Shown here piece after piece: positions 18,169 through 27,430 of a stretch of DNA of 64,000 bases (within the stretch, counting starts at the first letter, position 1; each line of letters begins with the position of its first letter). The stretch is taken from assembly GCF_014117425.1 (NCBI RefSeq), contig NZ_CP059725.1, positions 1,984,001-2,048,000 of the forward strand, written 5' to 3'. The translations under genes were made by a program, and so were the position numbers. The notes under the pieces were generated by a model. The model was not told the DNA's origin. It worked only from the letters and a program-made list of their open reading frames with translations, and made no database searches. Source of the stretch: Bartonella sp. HY038 (GTDB lineage: Bacteria > Pseudomonadota > Alphaproteobacteria > Rhizobiales > Rhizobiaceae).

Positions 18169-18883
18169 GGGGCTGTACCAGATAACTGAGAAAGTTTACT
18201 GGTATAAGTATGAGAAAGAGTCGCTTATCGAAAGCTAAACAAGATCGATTGATGGAGCATTTTGTAGCATGCACAACTGCACGATGCGCAGCTGATTTAG
18301 TTGGCGTCAATTTCAAGACATCTGCCTATTATTATCAAAGACTTCGCGAGCTGATTGCCTATCAAACAGAGCAAGAAGCGAGTGAGGTTTTTGACGGTGA
18401 GATTGAGGTCGATGAGAGTTATTTTGGCGGTCACCGCAAGGGCAATCGTGGACGTGGAGCAGGTGGTAAATTTCCAGTATTTGGCCTTCTCAAGCGCGGT
18501 GGACGTGTATATACGAAGATTATTCCAGATGCATCAAGTGCCAGTTTATTGCCCATCATTAAACGCAAAGTTGTGCCCGATAGTATTGTCTATAGCGACT
18601 GTTGGCGTGGATATAATGCTTTGGATGTATCAGAGTTTAAACATTATCGCATCAACCATTCAAACTTGTTTGCAGACAAGGGAAATCACATCAACGGCAT
18701 TGAGAATTTTTGGAACCAAGCCAAGCGCCATATGCGCAAATTTAATGGTATACCAAAACAGAATTTTGGACTATTTTTAAAGGAGTGTGAGTGGCGTTTC
18801 AATAACCCATCGGCCCAATCGCAATTAAGACAAATTAAACAATGCGTTAAGCAATTTATGGGTTAATTAAATGGTACAGCCCC
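18169..18883 (+). mobile_element. IS1595-family element, copy 2 (intact, with 8-bp target duplication)
   Basis: 715 bp bounded by the inverted repeats GGGGCTGTACCA (18169-18180) and TGGTACAGCCCC (18872-18883). The flanks are a perfect direct repeat AAACTAAA (18161-18168 and 18884-18891), the 8-bp duplication expected of IS1595-family transposition. It is inserted in the 5' part of the IS5-family remnant and in the same orientation as copy 1 at 9043-9758. Intact transposase and target duplication point to a recent insertion. Confidence 0.94.
18210..18866 (+). CDS. IS1595-family transposase (ISXO2-like DDE)
   Basis: 218 aa, full length. It has an N-terminal helix-turn-helix-like segment (CTTARCAADLVGVNFKTSAY) and the ISXO2-like catalytic domain: IEVDESYFGGHRKGNRGRGA, IVYSDCWRGYNALDVSEFKH, ENFWNQAKRHMRKFNGIP and a C-terminal CEWRFNN. 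The three acidic/Asn catalytic positions appear intact (VDES, YSD, ENFW). It is the only complete transposase in the window and could supply transposase in trans to the frameshifted copy at 9084-9741. Confidence 0.92.
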   Translation: MRKSRLSKAKQDRLMEHFVACTTARCAADLVGVNFKTSAYYYQRLRELIAYQTEQEASEVFDGEIEVDESYFGGHRKGNRGRGAGGKFPVFGLLKRGGRVYTKIIPDASSASLLPIIKRKVVPDSIVYSDCWRGYNALDVSEFKHYRINHSNLFADKGNHINGIENFWNQAKRHMRKFNGIPKQNFGLFLKECEWRFNNPSAQSQLRQIKQCVKQFMG

Positions 18884-18941
18884 AAACTAAAATAACATGA
18901 TCTTCATCATCAAAAGATCATAAAATCAAAGTTTAAATAAT

Positions 18942-18966
18942 GAGGCTGCCATAGATAAGGGTTAAG
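18942..18966. repeat. Relic of the older IS1595-type element's end, inverted
   Basis: GGCTGCCATAGATAAGGG and the following TTAAG match the reverse complement of the right end of the element at 8696-9795 (9771-9795) with only a few mismatches. A second short end-like motif GGGGCTGGCACC follows at 18973. Inverted copies of the same IS end therefore flank the T6SS payload cluster. Confidence 0.6.
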
Positions 18967-19037
18967 TTTAAGGGGCTGGCACCAACAGTTTTTTTAGGGA
19001 TCTATACAAAATCGAAATTTAAATAAATATTGGCAAT

Positions 19038-21152
19038 TTATGGAATTGATATAAAATCAATATCATAAAGTGACCAAAACAATGGCATATCCTTCTCTAA
19101 AGCCGTTCTCAAGACCGCAATATATCCGGTATTAGCTCGCTTTTCTTGCAGTTTAAGTTGTAATCTATCGCCATCATGCATATAGGCATCGTAAATACTT
19201 GCAAATTTTTCAGCCTTTTTGTCCTCTAATTGCAACCCTAAGAGCATTTGCTTAACAACGCCCTTCATCTGAAGCTCATTCATTGAACTGCCCGTTAGCC
19301 CAGCGATGTATAAAAGATTTCGACCTTTCAACCCACGTGCTTCATACTGAAAAACCAATTTATTGACTATAACATCGAATAAATTGGCAAAAATATCTTT
19401 TTGCCGCCCCGAAAATAATGACTGATTAACATTAGAAAACTCAGCGCCAACCGTTAAATGACCCAATTGTTTGCTTTCAATAAAACTATCATCAATTTTT
19501 AAGGCATTCAACTTGCTATTCCAAGTGGCCTCGAAGCGTAAATTGACATTTAAAGCCAAGTCTTTAAATCGCGGCATATCCATTTGATTGATTATCTTTT
19601 TAGGAAGTGTAAAATTATCGATTTCAAATGCAACTTTTGTTGGAATGGGTCCACTGGTTTCATAATCGTTTTTCAATGATACGTTATCAAGCTTAAAAAT
19701 TTGCACGAACGCATCGTTACTATCATTTAAAAATTTTGATGGGGCATATAAAGCTAAATTGTTAATGGAAAAACTATCAATTTTTGGAAAATTCTGCCAA
19801 ATTTGGGATATAAGCACTTTCGAATAATCAATATTAGCATTTTTCTTCAAACCATCCTTATCCAACAATCTAGAAAATTCGCCATCAATAAGATTGTAGA
19901 AATTAGCCAAATCTATATTTTCGGCCTGAACTTTATCAATTTGCCATTCACGAGGTAAGCTAAAAAGCACTATTGATCTTGGATGCTCCAAATCTGTAGC
20001 GACATCATCAATTTGATTGAATTGCAATGTAATCTTATTATTTTGATAGGAAATATTGCCATTTTTAATTATAAACTGATACTCCATCATACCATCTTCG
20101 AACTCTTTGACATAGTCTTCAAAATCCAAATCAACAGCTTGAACCATATCCAAAAGATAAAAATAGCTGCGCATTAATTTGATGTTTTTATAATCTGCTA
20201 AAGGATCTTCAACTAATGGTTGGCCATCTTTACCGCGCTCGACATCACTCATTGCTAAAACAGCAATTTGATTATTAATTAAATCAGCAAGGGTTTCACG
20301 ATTTTGCAGTAAGAATAACCGCGATAGATTAACCTCTTCAAAATCAATACTCTGGCGACTATCGTAATAATTTATGTGACGAATATTTGCACTCTTCGCG
20401 ATGGAGATAGGCGCATCTTTTTTATTGTTGTGGGGCGCGAAAAACAAATCAAAAACTTGCCAATAATTTAAATCACGAAAATTTATATGGTCGATTGATA
20501 AATTGACAGAATTATTATCGTAGCTAATCGAATTTTTGCCAATTTCAATCGCCGATCCCCAAAAATATTGCGATTGTATGATGCCTTTTGATACCATCTC
20601 AAAAGAACCTGCATCCATCGTAAATTTGATAGAATATGAGGTATTACCAATAGATGATATTAACGACATTTCCTCAAAATCAATTTGGTTAATATCCATA
20701 TTGAGGAAAGAATTTATAATAGCTGGAAAATATAATAATTTAAGCGGAGATGAAGATTCTTCTTCAAATTTTAAATCAGAAATTTTTAAACTATTAAGAT
20801 TAAATTCAAAACTATCCTTATAATTTATATTGCTTATATCAAAATCAAATCGGCTATTATTTTTAGGTATAATCAGCAAGGTTTCGATATTAATTTTTGC
20901 GCTATGACCAACTGCAAGATAGGCGTTTTTAATGCTTATTACGCCGTCATCACGCTCCTCCACATGGTCGAAATATAAACCATTTTGCTTCAAAAAGGTA
21001 AGCATTGGTTGGGTTTTTTGTGTTGCTGCATGCGAAAATTGATAACAAAAAGCAGCGAGTAGAAAAAAGGCTACAAACGATAAGCGCATCAATTTGAAAA
21101 ACACGAATAAACCTAGGTAACAATCGTTTAAATTATACTGCAATCTTAGCAT
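19038..21152 (-). CDS. Large exported/anchored envelope protein, unknown function (paralog A)
   Basis: About 704 aa from the ATG at 21152, which has AGGGGAAG upstream. A later ATG at 21089 begins a textbook signal peptide (MRLSFVAFFLLAAFCYQFSH) and is the alternative start; the frame is open to 21251. The mature part is rich in alternating strand-like segments. It shares landmarks with the gene just upstream: SGPIPTKVAFEIDNF against SGPIPTSIDFKIANY, and a C-terminal LFWSLYDIDF against LWSLFDIAV. I do not recognise a named family. The repeated N..I/L strand pattern recalls AsmA/DUF945-like periplasmic proteins involved in envelope lipid or outer-membrane homeostasis, which is only a suggestion. 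It probably forms an operon with paralog B. Confidence 0.65.
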   Translation of the reverse strand: MLRLQYNLNDCYLGLFVFFKLMRLSFVAFFLLAAFCYQFSHAATQKTQPMLTFLKQNGLYFDHVEERDDGVISIKNAYLAVGHSAKINIETLLIIPKNNSRFDFDISNINYKDSFEFNLNSLKISDLKFEEESSSPLKLLYFPAIINSFLNMDINQIDFEEMSLISSIGNTSYSIKFTMDAGSFEMVSKGIIQSQYFWGSAIEIGKNSISYDNNSVNLSIDHINFRDLNYWQVFDLFFAPHNNKKDAPISIAKSANIRHINYYDSRQSIDFEEVNLSRLFLLQNRETLADLINNQIAVLAMSDVERGKDGQPLVEDPLADYKNIKLMRSYFYLLDMVQAVDLDFEDYVKEFEDGMMEYQFIIKNGNISYQNNKITLQFNQIDDVATDLEHPRSIVLFSLPREWQIDKVQAENIDLANFYNLIDGEFSRLLDKDGLKKNANIDYSKVLISQIWQNFPKIDSFSINNLALYAPSKFLNDSNDAFVQIFKLDNVSLKNDYETSGPIPTKVAFEIDNFTLPKKIINQMDMPRFKDLALNVNLRFEATWNSKLNALKIDDSFIESKQLGHLTVGAEFSNVNQSLFSGRQKDIFANLFDVIVNKLVFQYEARGLKGRNLLYIAGLTGSSMNELQMKGVVKQMLLGLQLEDKKAEKFASIYDAYMHDGDRLQLKLQEKRANTGYIAVLRTALEKDMPLFWSLYDIDFISIP

Positions 21153-21267
21153 TTGCTTCCCCTTCATTCCACCAAGCAAAACAATAACGTTGAAAGCATA
21201 AAAAAACCATTGGTATGTTGAAATTTTAACAACACACCAATGGCTATTCAACGCCTTTAAAACTGTT

Positions 21268-23355
21268 TTATTTTACAGTGACGGCAATATCAAATAGTGA
21301 CCATAATGGATCAAGGTTATTGCTTAAATCCATCATAGCTAAACCTGGGATCCCAACACCAAAATTAGTTTTTGACTTTGCATCAAAAGCAATAACACCG
21401 CCATTGTTGATAAACTTTGCGATAGGCGCAACGACGCTAGCACGATTTTCACCATCTTCGATATAATTTTGCATGGTAGGAACCAAGCTTGAAATCAAAC
21501 CATAGCCAACTTCTTCGACAGAACTGCCCTCTTCTTTTGCTACGCGTTCTTTAAAGGCGCTAAGCTTTCCCTTATCGTCAATGCTAATTTTAAAATCTTT
21601 TACAGTTAAACCCGATGCGGCAGCTGCCATTTCTATCATATTACCTGAAAACAGATATGGCTGTACTTGACCAATGGTTGCGCTTGCATCTACACGACCG
21701 AAAACATTTGTTTCTAAAAAACTATCATGAAGTAAAATTTGTTTTTTTTCTTCATCCCAGTCAGCTTTAATGTGTGTAGATAACTTTAAGAATCCATCAC
21801 TTAAGCCAAGGCTCTCCGGCAAATAAATAAAGTTTTTGACGAATTGCTGGTAATTAGCAATCTTAAAATCAATAGATGTTGGGATTGGACCAGATACCGC
21901 ATATTTATGGTTAAGCGATATTTCATCAAATTTAACTACAGCTTCTACGGTTGGTACCTTTATATCAAAGTCCTTTATTTCAAAGCGTTCAATTCTGGGA
22001 TAAATCTTACCAGCATTAGTCCATACTCCCAACCAATACTGTTTACTATCGTCAGGAACCCTTTCAAGTTTCGATAATTTATCTAGCTCAGTAATAGCAA
22101 AACCATATAGAGATGAAAAATCTACGCCGACAAAGCCAATCAGTCCTATTTTAGCTTTCAGCAATTCATCACTATCTTCTGCTGAAGATTTACCATTGAC
22201 CATAATTCCCTTATATTGAAGCGCAACATTAAAAGGTTTATAGTCGAGTGACATTTCATCAACATTCATCTCTAGCCATAGACCTGGAGAGTGCTGGTGA
22301 TTAGATAAATTTTTACCGACTTGCTTAGTAGGACCGACCATTTCGATTAGATAAAGGCTATCGCGTATTAAACCAAATAATTTTGGATAACTGACATCAT
22401 ATTTTTCACCTTTTTCACTCGCATTATAAAACGCGCGTGTCAGCTCAATCCAATCATCAACCACATCAACTGGTGCTTTTTGACCGTACCGCAAAGAAAT
22501 ACCATCGATAGTTACCTCTTCAATGGTTTGACCTTGGATAATATATCCAGCGGTGGCTTGCTCAGTGTTATAATTTTTATATGTAATAGAGCCTGATACT
22601 TTTTCATAAGGCTGATCAGGCTTATCATTGTTAATAAACCACATTAACATTTGCAATCGCAAATTGTTATCCTGGGCTTCAATATGCTCAAGAGACGATG
22701 TCTGCTTAATCTGCGACACCGCCTCATTGTCAATGAAAATGTCGGCCGTCATTTCATATTGATCAATAATTTGCGTGCCAACTATGCCTTTATAATAATC
22801 GAGAAGCTGGTATTTTTTAAAATGAAACTCAGCTCCTATTCCCACTTCATCCATTGAAAAAGCTATTTTAACCGCTGAATTATCAACGACCATTGATTTA
22901 AAATCATTGCTTAGTAAATGCAAGGCAAAGGGCGTCATCCTGTCCTTGAGACGAGCATCGAAAACATCCTTACTCAGCTTATAACCAGTTATGGAAATAG
23001 TAGGTAAAGCAACTTCTACAATCTCACCTTTATAGCTGACATTTTTTAGGGTTAAATCCAGCAAACCATCATCTTTGAGTGCTACATCAAAGCTTTCAAC
23101 ATTAAGCTGCGTAGTTGCACTAACTTGCAATTTTGGCTCAACAAGAGAATAGGTTTTATCAGAATTTTTCTTCCATTCCTTAAATACGACCCCCTGCTCT
23201 TTCAATTGTTCAAAAACAGCATTTATTTTCTTTTGCTGCAAGCCAAGATAATAGTAGATGCCGCCGCCTATTAATAGAACAAGAATAATAAGGGTGACAA
23301 TAAGTTTGCCCTTATTTCCTTTATTCTTATTGTCTGTGATACCCTCTTTGGACAT
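21268..23355 (-). CDS. Large inner-membrane-anchored periplasmic protein, unknown function (paralog B)
   Basis: 695 aa. A short basic cytoplasmic tail is followed by one transmembrane helix (LIVTLIILVLLIGGGIYYYL) and a long periplasmic region of mainly beta-strand-like segments. The C-terminus ends LDPLWSLFDIAVTVK, an aromatic strand also seen in paralog A. The two genes are adjacent on the same strand and likely arose by tandem duplication. DUF945- or AsmA-like architecture is a guess from the fold pattern. About 210 bp separate it from the SulP gene upstream. Confidence 0.68.
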   Translation of the reverse strand: MSKEGITDNKNKGNKGKLIVTLIILVLLIGGGIYYYLGLQQKKINAVFEQLKEQGVVFKEWKKNSDKTYSLVEPKLQVSATTQLNVESFDVALKDDGLLDLTLKNVSYKGEIVEVALPTISITGYKLSKDVFDARLKDRMTPFALHLLSNDFKSMVVDNSAVKIAFSMDEVGIGAEFHFKKYQLLDYYKGIVGTQIIDQYEMTADIFIDNEAVSQIKQTSSLEHIEAQDNNLRLQMLMWFINNDKPDQPYEKVSGSITYKNYNTEQATAGYIIQGQTIEEVTIDGISLRYGQKAPVDVVDDWIELTRAFYNASEKGEKYDVSYPKLFGLIRDSLYLIEMVGPTKQVGKNLSNHQHSPGLWLEMNVDEMSLDYKPFNVALQYKGIMVNGKSSAEDSDELLKAKIGLIGFVGVDFSSLYGFAITELDKLSKLERVPDDSKQYWLGVWTNAGKIYPRIERFEIKDFDIKVPTVEAVVKFDEISLNHKYAVSGPIPTSIDFKIANYQQFVKNFIYLPESLGLSDGFLKLSTHIKADWDEEKKQILLHDSFLETNVFGRVDASATIGQVQPYLFSGNMIEMAAAASGLTVKDFKISIDDKGKLSAFKERVAKEEGSSVEEVGYGLISSLVPTMQNYIEDGENRASVVAPIAKFINNGGVIAFDAKSKTNFGVGIPGLAMMDLSNNLDPLWSLFDIAVTVK

Positions 23356-23567
23356 ATTCCCAACCCTATTTAATTGTCACAAATTGTTAAACTCTCATTG
23401 CAAGATCATTTAACTGCAAGTAATTTATCGCCGTTCTGAAATGATCTTAAAGCTTGCTTGACATAGTGCATTTATTTTTAAAAATAGAAATAAACAAAGG
23501 GCGTTATACACATGAAATTATGTCTTTTTAAACTTTTATTTCTGCAATAAATTTTAAATCTATTCTA

Positions 23568-25298
23568 TTATTCTTCTGCGCTTTTAGTTGTTTCAAGGGC
23601 GCTCACAACATCACTATAAAACTCCACCAAGGGTGGGCGAATATTATGAGCAAGCATTTCCTTGCGCAGTGCAATAGAAGCACCGCAGATTATCAATCTC
23701 ATCTGGCGTTTTTTAGCCGTTTGCGCTAGATTTTCAAGTATATGCGCCCCTGTTGCATCAAGCAATGGCACTGCGGAAAAGTCAAGTATCATTACCTTAT
23801 AGCTATCAGCGATTTTATCAAGCACCGAGCCAATATTAGCGGCGGCGCCAAAGAAAAAAATGCCAGAAATATGGTAGATAACAACTTCATTATTCAAACG
23901 ACTATCATCATAGGGCCGAGGCGTACTATTAGCACCATCTACTCTATCTTCGCCCACAAAGGGAACATCCATTTCAACCTTGCTTAGGCTTGACATTCGT
24001 TGAATAAATAATAGCGCGCCAAGTGCAAAGCCAATAATAATGGCTTCCGCCAATCCCCAAAATATGGTTAGTAAAAAAGTGACCGTCAAAATAAAAGCTT
24101 CGCCCTTTGATGCGATAAATAAGGTTTTTATCGCACCACGCTCGATCATATTCCAAGACACAATGGCAAGTACGCCAGCAAGCGCCGCGAGCGGAATATA
24201 GCTAATGAGCTGAGCTGCAAACAGTATAAACATCAAGATAAAAATGGCATGCATGATACCAGCCATTGGCCCATGAGCACCTGCGCGAATATTAGTAGCA
24301 GTGCGTGCAATGGTACCGGTGACACAAATACCATGAAAAAACGCCGTAATAATATTGGCAAAGCCCTGCCCTACTAATTCACAATTAGAGCGATGGTGGC
24401 GTCCACTCATGCCATCGGCAACCACTGCCGATAACAGCGATTCAATCGCCCCAAGCAAAGCAAAAGTAATGGCTGCCGGCAATATCTCGACCATTTTATC
24501 AATCGAAAAAACTGGCATCATCGGCATTGGTAACTGCGATGGCATAGCACCAAAGCGGCTACCAACCGTTGCAACATCAAGCGCACCCCAAAAAGCCGCA
24601 AAACTTGCCAATGCAATTGCTATGAGCATTCCTGGCCAATGAGGGCGCCATTTTTTCAAAGCAATAATAATAATGATTGTGAGCGCGCAAAGGGCAAAGC
24701 TTTGAACATTAAAAGTTGTTATTACGTTATATATTGCCGCCATTTTTGCAATGATCGGGCTTGGCTCTCCTCCCTGCAACTCTAAGCCCAATATATTAAT
24801 CAATTGGCTGCAGAAAATTATCACGCCAATGCCGGCGGTAAAGCCGATTGTTACGGGATAGGGAATAAATTTAATATAGGTACCAAGACGTGCATAGCCC
24901 ATAATGGCTAAAAATACTCCGGACATTAGCATCGCCAGTAATAGTCCATCCATGCCATGCTCGTTAATTGTGGTGGCGACCACGACAATGAAAGCGCCTG
25001 CAGGCCCACCAATTTGAAAGCGACTGCCGCCAAGCAATGAGACAAAAAAACCGCCGATAATAGAAGTATAAAGCCCTTGAATAGGCGAAGCGCCAGACGC
25101 AATGGCAATGGCAATAGAAAGCGGCAAAGCAACGATAGCAACGGTTAAGCCAGCTAAAGCATCAGCTTTGAAGTTGCTAAAACTATACCCTTCACGCAAA
25201 ACCGTAATAAATTTTGGTGTAAACATTTGCCAAAAAATAGAACTTTGCTTTGAGCCATCATTATTAGATTTATGATTATCTATCCCCTGCCCCGACAT
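23568..25298 (-). CDS. SulP/SLC26-family inorganic anion transporter with STAS domain
   Basis: 576 aa. The N-terminal two thirds carry 10-12 hydrophobic segments with the SulP signatures (DALAGLTVAIVALPLSIAIA, GLYTSIIGGF, GGPAGAFIVVVA). The C-terminal STAS domain starts near residue 460 (VVIYHISGIFFFGAAANIGS) and includes MILDFSAVPLLDATGAHILE. Family members carry sulfate, bicarbonate or dicarboxylates with protons or sodium; the substrate cannot be told here, though the window also holds a sulfate ABC importer. The gene is monocistronic by spacing. Confidence 0.9.
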   Translation of the reverse strand: MSGQGIDNHKSNNDGSKQSSIFWQMFTPKFITVLREGYSFSNFKADALAGLTVAIVALPLSIAIAIASGASPIQGLYTSIIGGFFVSLLGGSRFQIGGPAGAFIVVVATTINEHGMDGLLLAMLMSGVFLAIMGYARLGTYIKFIPYPVTIGFTAGIGVIIFCSQLINILGLELQGGEPSPIIAKMAAIYNVITTFNVQSFALCALTIIIIIALKKWRPHWPGMLIAIALASFAAFWGALDVATVGSRFGAMPSQLPMPMMPVFSIDKMVEILPAAITFALLGAIESLLSAVVADGMSGRHHRSNCELVGQGFANIITAFFHGICVTGTIARTATNIRAGAHGPMAGIMHAIFILMFILFAAQLISYIPLAALAGVLAIVSWNMIERGAIKTLFIASKGEAFILTVTFLLTIFWGLAEAIIIGFALGALLFIQRMSSLSKVEMDVPFVGEDRVDGANSTPRPYDDSRLNNEVVIYHISGIFFFGAAANIGSVLDKIADSYKVMILDFSAVPLLDATGAHILENLAQTAKKRQMRLIICGASIALRKEMLAHNIRPPLVEFYSDVVSALETTKSAEE

Positions 25299-25547
25299 TA
25301 GCTTTCCCCCTCAAGCCATAAAATTGCCGACCAACTTTCCATAATACTATAGCATTTTTAAAAAACTGTGAAGCGATCTTTAAAAAACGCACATTTGCTA
25401 TCAGTAAAAAATATGCCAAATATTTTTAAATTTTCGGCGATCGCCCATCAACCCAACGGATTGTAAATGGCGATTTCATCGCCTAATCAAAGCTTCGCAA
25501 ATAATCCTTTACAACTAATGAGATATGATATCCTCATCAGAGGCTCT

Positions 25548-27164
25548 TTAAAAAGATGATATGTCCTGCACCATTTCAAAACTTAAATCAAAACGAGCGA
25601 GGTATTTGCGTAAGCGGTCGGCATCATTGCCAGTTTTTTTCTGCGTTCTCGAAACGGCAAATAGTGCCCTTCCCGCTTCACTAATAGTTTTATAACGCTT
25701 ACATTCGCGCACGACAAAATCAAGCTGCGGAATATCAAATGGATCAATCATCGCCAATTTATCCTCGCCTAAAACAGTTGCAAGCAATTGTTGATCTTTG
25801 TCCAAATTATCACGGCTCCAACTATATTTTAACCGCTTAATTTCCTCCGATACTGTTTGCTCAGTAATGCGCGACTGCGGTGCAAGGGTTGACATGCGCA
25901 AAACTGCTGCCCACAAGTCACGAAAATTACCGCACCACTCGGCATTGCCAGACATGGCAAAATCTAAAAACAAATTACGTGCTTCTTTATTAAAAGTAAC
26001 TTTTCGCCCCTCATCTCGCTGATAATTATCAAGCTCATAATCAAGATTAGGCTCAATATCTTCACGGCGATTTTTTAATGCAGGCAATTCAAAAGTCCAA
26101 AGGTTAAGCCTTGCATATAAATCTTCTCTAAATCGACCTTTCGTTACCTCTTCACGCAAATCTCGATTAGTGCCGGCAATGAGTTGAAAATCTGATTGGG
26201 TTTCAACATCGGCGCCAACTGCAAAAAACCGCTTTTCTTCAATAGCACGCAAACACATAGCTTGTTCATCAAGCCCAAGTTCGCCAATTTCGTCTAAAAA
26301 CAAAAGTCCTTGATCGGCGGCTTTCATCAAACCTTGGCGGCTGCTAGCTGCCCCTGTAAAAGCACCTTTCTGGTGGCCAAACAAGGTTGACATTGCTTGA
26401 TCGCCGCGCAAGGTAGCGCAATTCACTTCGATAAGTGAACCTTCAACCTGACGCTGCATTTTCTTTAATTCATAAATGCGTCGCGCAAGGCGTGATTTAC
26501 CCGCGCCCGTTGGCCCAGTTAACAAAATTGGTGCTTTTGAGCGAATAGCCACTTTTTCTATTTCGTCTATAATATTATTAAAAGCATCGTTACGGGTAGC
26601 AATGCCTGACTTTAGAAAAGATGTCGCCGATTGGCGCTCCTGCGCAAAACGCCGCGCAATTATGTCATAGCGCGATAAATCAAGATCGATAATTGAATAA
26701 GAACCAATAGAGCTTCTATTGCCACTTTCATCCCTCAAAGACGGCGAAAGCTGTAACAAACGCCCCGGAATTGTGCGTGTCTCCGTGAGCAAAAACCAGC
26801 AAATCTGCGCAACATGGGTACCGGTAGTGATATTTACATAATAGTCTTCATTTTCAAGATCAAAATCATAATTGGTAACAATGGAGCGTAATTGCTCATA
26901 GACCTCAGCAAAATCCCAAGGATTTTTAATGTCGACAAAATTTTGAATGACTTTTGTCTTGGGTGAAATCTCAGCAATATCCTTAATAATAACTTCGGCG
27001 AGCTGGTTATCATTACTGTGATTGATCATCTCTATCCGATCAACAGGAAAATCAACCTGCTGACAAAGCGCAACCGTTGGCCGCCATTTTGACCAGCGTT
27101 TTGCAAAAGCACCAATATCAAGGGTTGTACCAAGAACTGAAAAGATAACCGTTTTTTTATCCAT
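25548..27164 (-). CDS. rtcR: RtcR, sigma-54-dependent activator of the RNA repair regulon
   Basis: 538 aa. The N-terminal ~180 residues form the RtcR regulatory domain, which has a CARF-like fold in this family and is thought to sense an RNA-derived ligand. The AAA+ domain follows with Walker A GPTGAGKS (217-224), the sigma-54 contact loop GAFTGA (267-272) and Walker B LLFLDE, and then a C-terminal DNA-binding region. It is divergent from the TROVE-domain gene, whose upstream region holds a -24/-12 promoter, matching the known RtcR/rsr arrangement. In enterobacteria RtcR also drives rtcBA; those genes are not in this window. Confidence 0.93.
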   Translation of the reverse strand: MDKKTVIFSVLGTTLDIGAFAKRWSKWRPTVALCQQVDFPVDRIEMINHSNDNQLAEVIIKDIAEISPKTKVIQNFVDIKNPWDFAEVYEQLRSIVTNYDFDLENEDYYVNITTGTHVAQICWFLLTETRTIPGRLLQLSPSLRDESGNRSSIGSYSIIDLDLSRYDIIARRFAQERQSATSFLKSGIATRNDAFNNIIDEIEKVAIRSKAPILLTGPTGAGKSRLARRIYELKKMQRQVEGSLIEVNCATLRGDQAMSTLFGHQKGAFTGAASSRQGLMKAADQGLLFLDEIGELGLDEQAMCLRAIEEKRFFAVGADVETQSDFQLIAGTNRDLREEVTKGRFREDLYARLNLWTFELPALKNRREDIEPNLDYELDNYQRDEGRKVTFNKEARNLFLDFAMSGNAEWCGNFRDLWAAVLRMSTLAPQSRITEQTVSEEIKRLKYSWSRDNLDKDQQLLATVLGEDKLAMIDPFDIPQLDFVVRECKRYKTISEAGRALFAVSRTQKKTGNDADRLRKYLARFDLSFEMVQDISSF

Positions 27165-27311
27165 AATTATAAATCTTTATAAAAAAATATCACTGATAAT
27201 ATTATGCCCGTTTTAACACAAAAAGGAATACAATATTTTTACAAAAATATTTTAGCAATAAAATCAATAAGATAAAAAATAAATTTTTGGTTTTCAGTTA
27301 TTTTATCGAAG

Positions 27312-27328
27312 TTGGCACGCCTTATGCT
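27312..27328 (+). promoter_or_regulatory. Sigma-54 (-24/-12) promoter of the Ro60 gene
   Basis: TTGGCACGCCTTATGCT matches the consensus TTGGCACGnnnnTTGCT with one mismatch, and keeps the invariant GG and GC exactly 10 bp apart. It lies 103 bp upstream of the TROVE gene start, in the region shared with divergent rtcR. RtcR is the obvious activator. Confidence 0.88.
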
Positions 27329-27430
27329 GAGTCAATAGGTGCAGGCAAGATAATTTAACCAAATACCTTGTCAGAATGTCAATAATAATAAGCATGAAAA
27401 AAGCCATGCTGAAAATAAAGAGGAAATACA

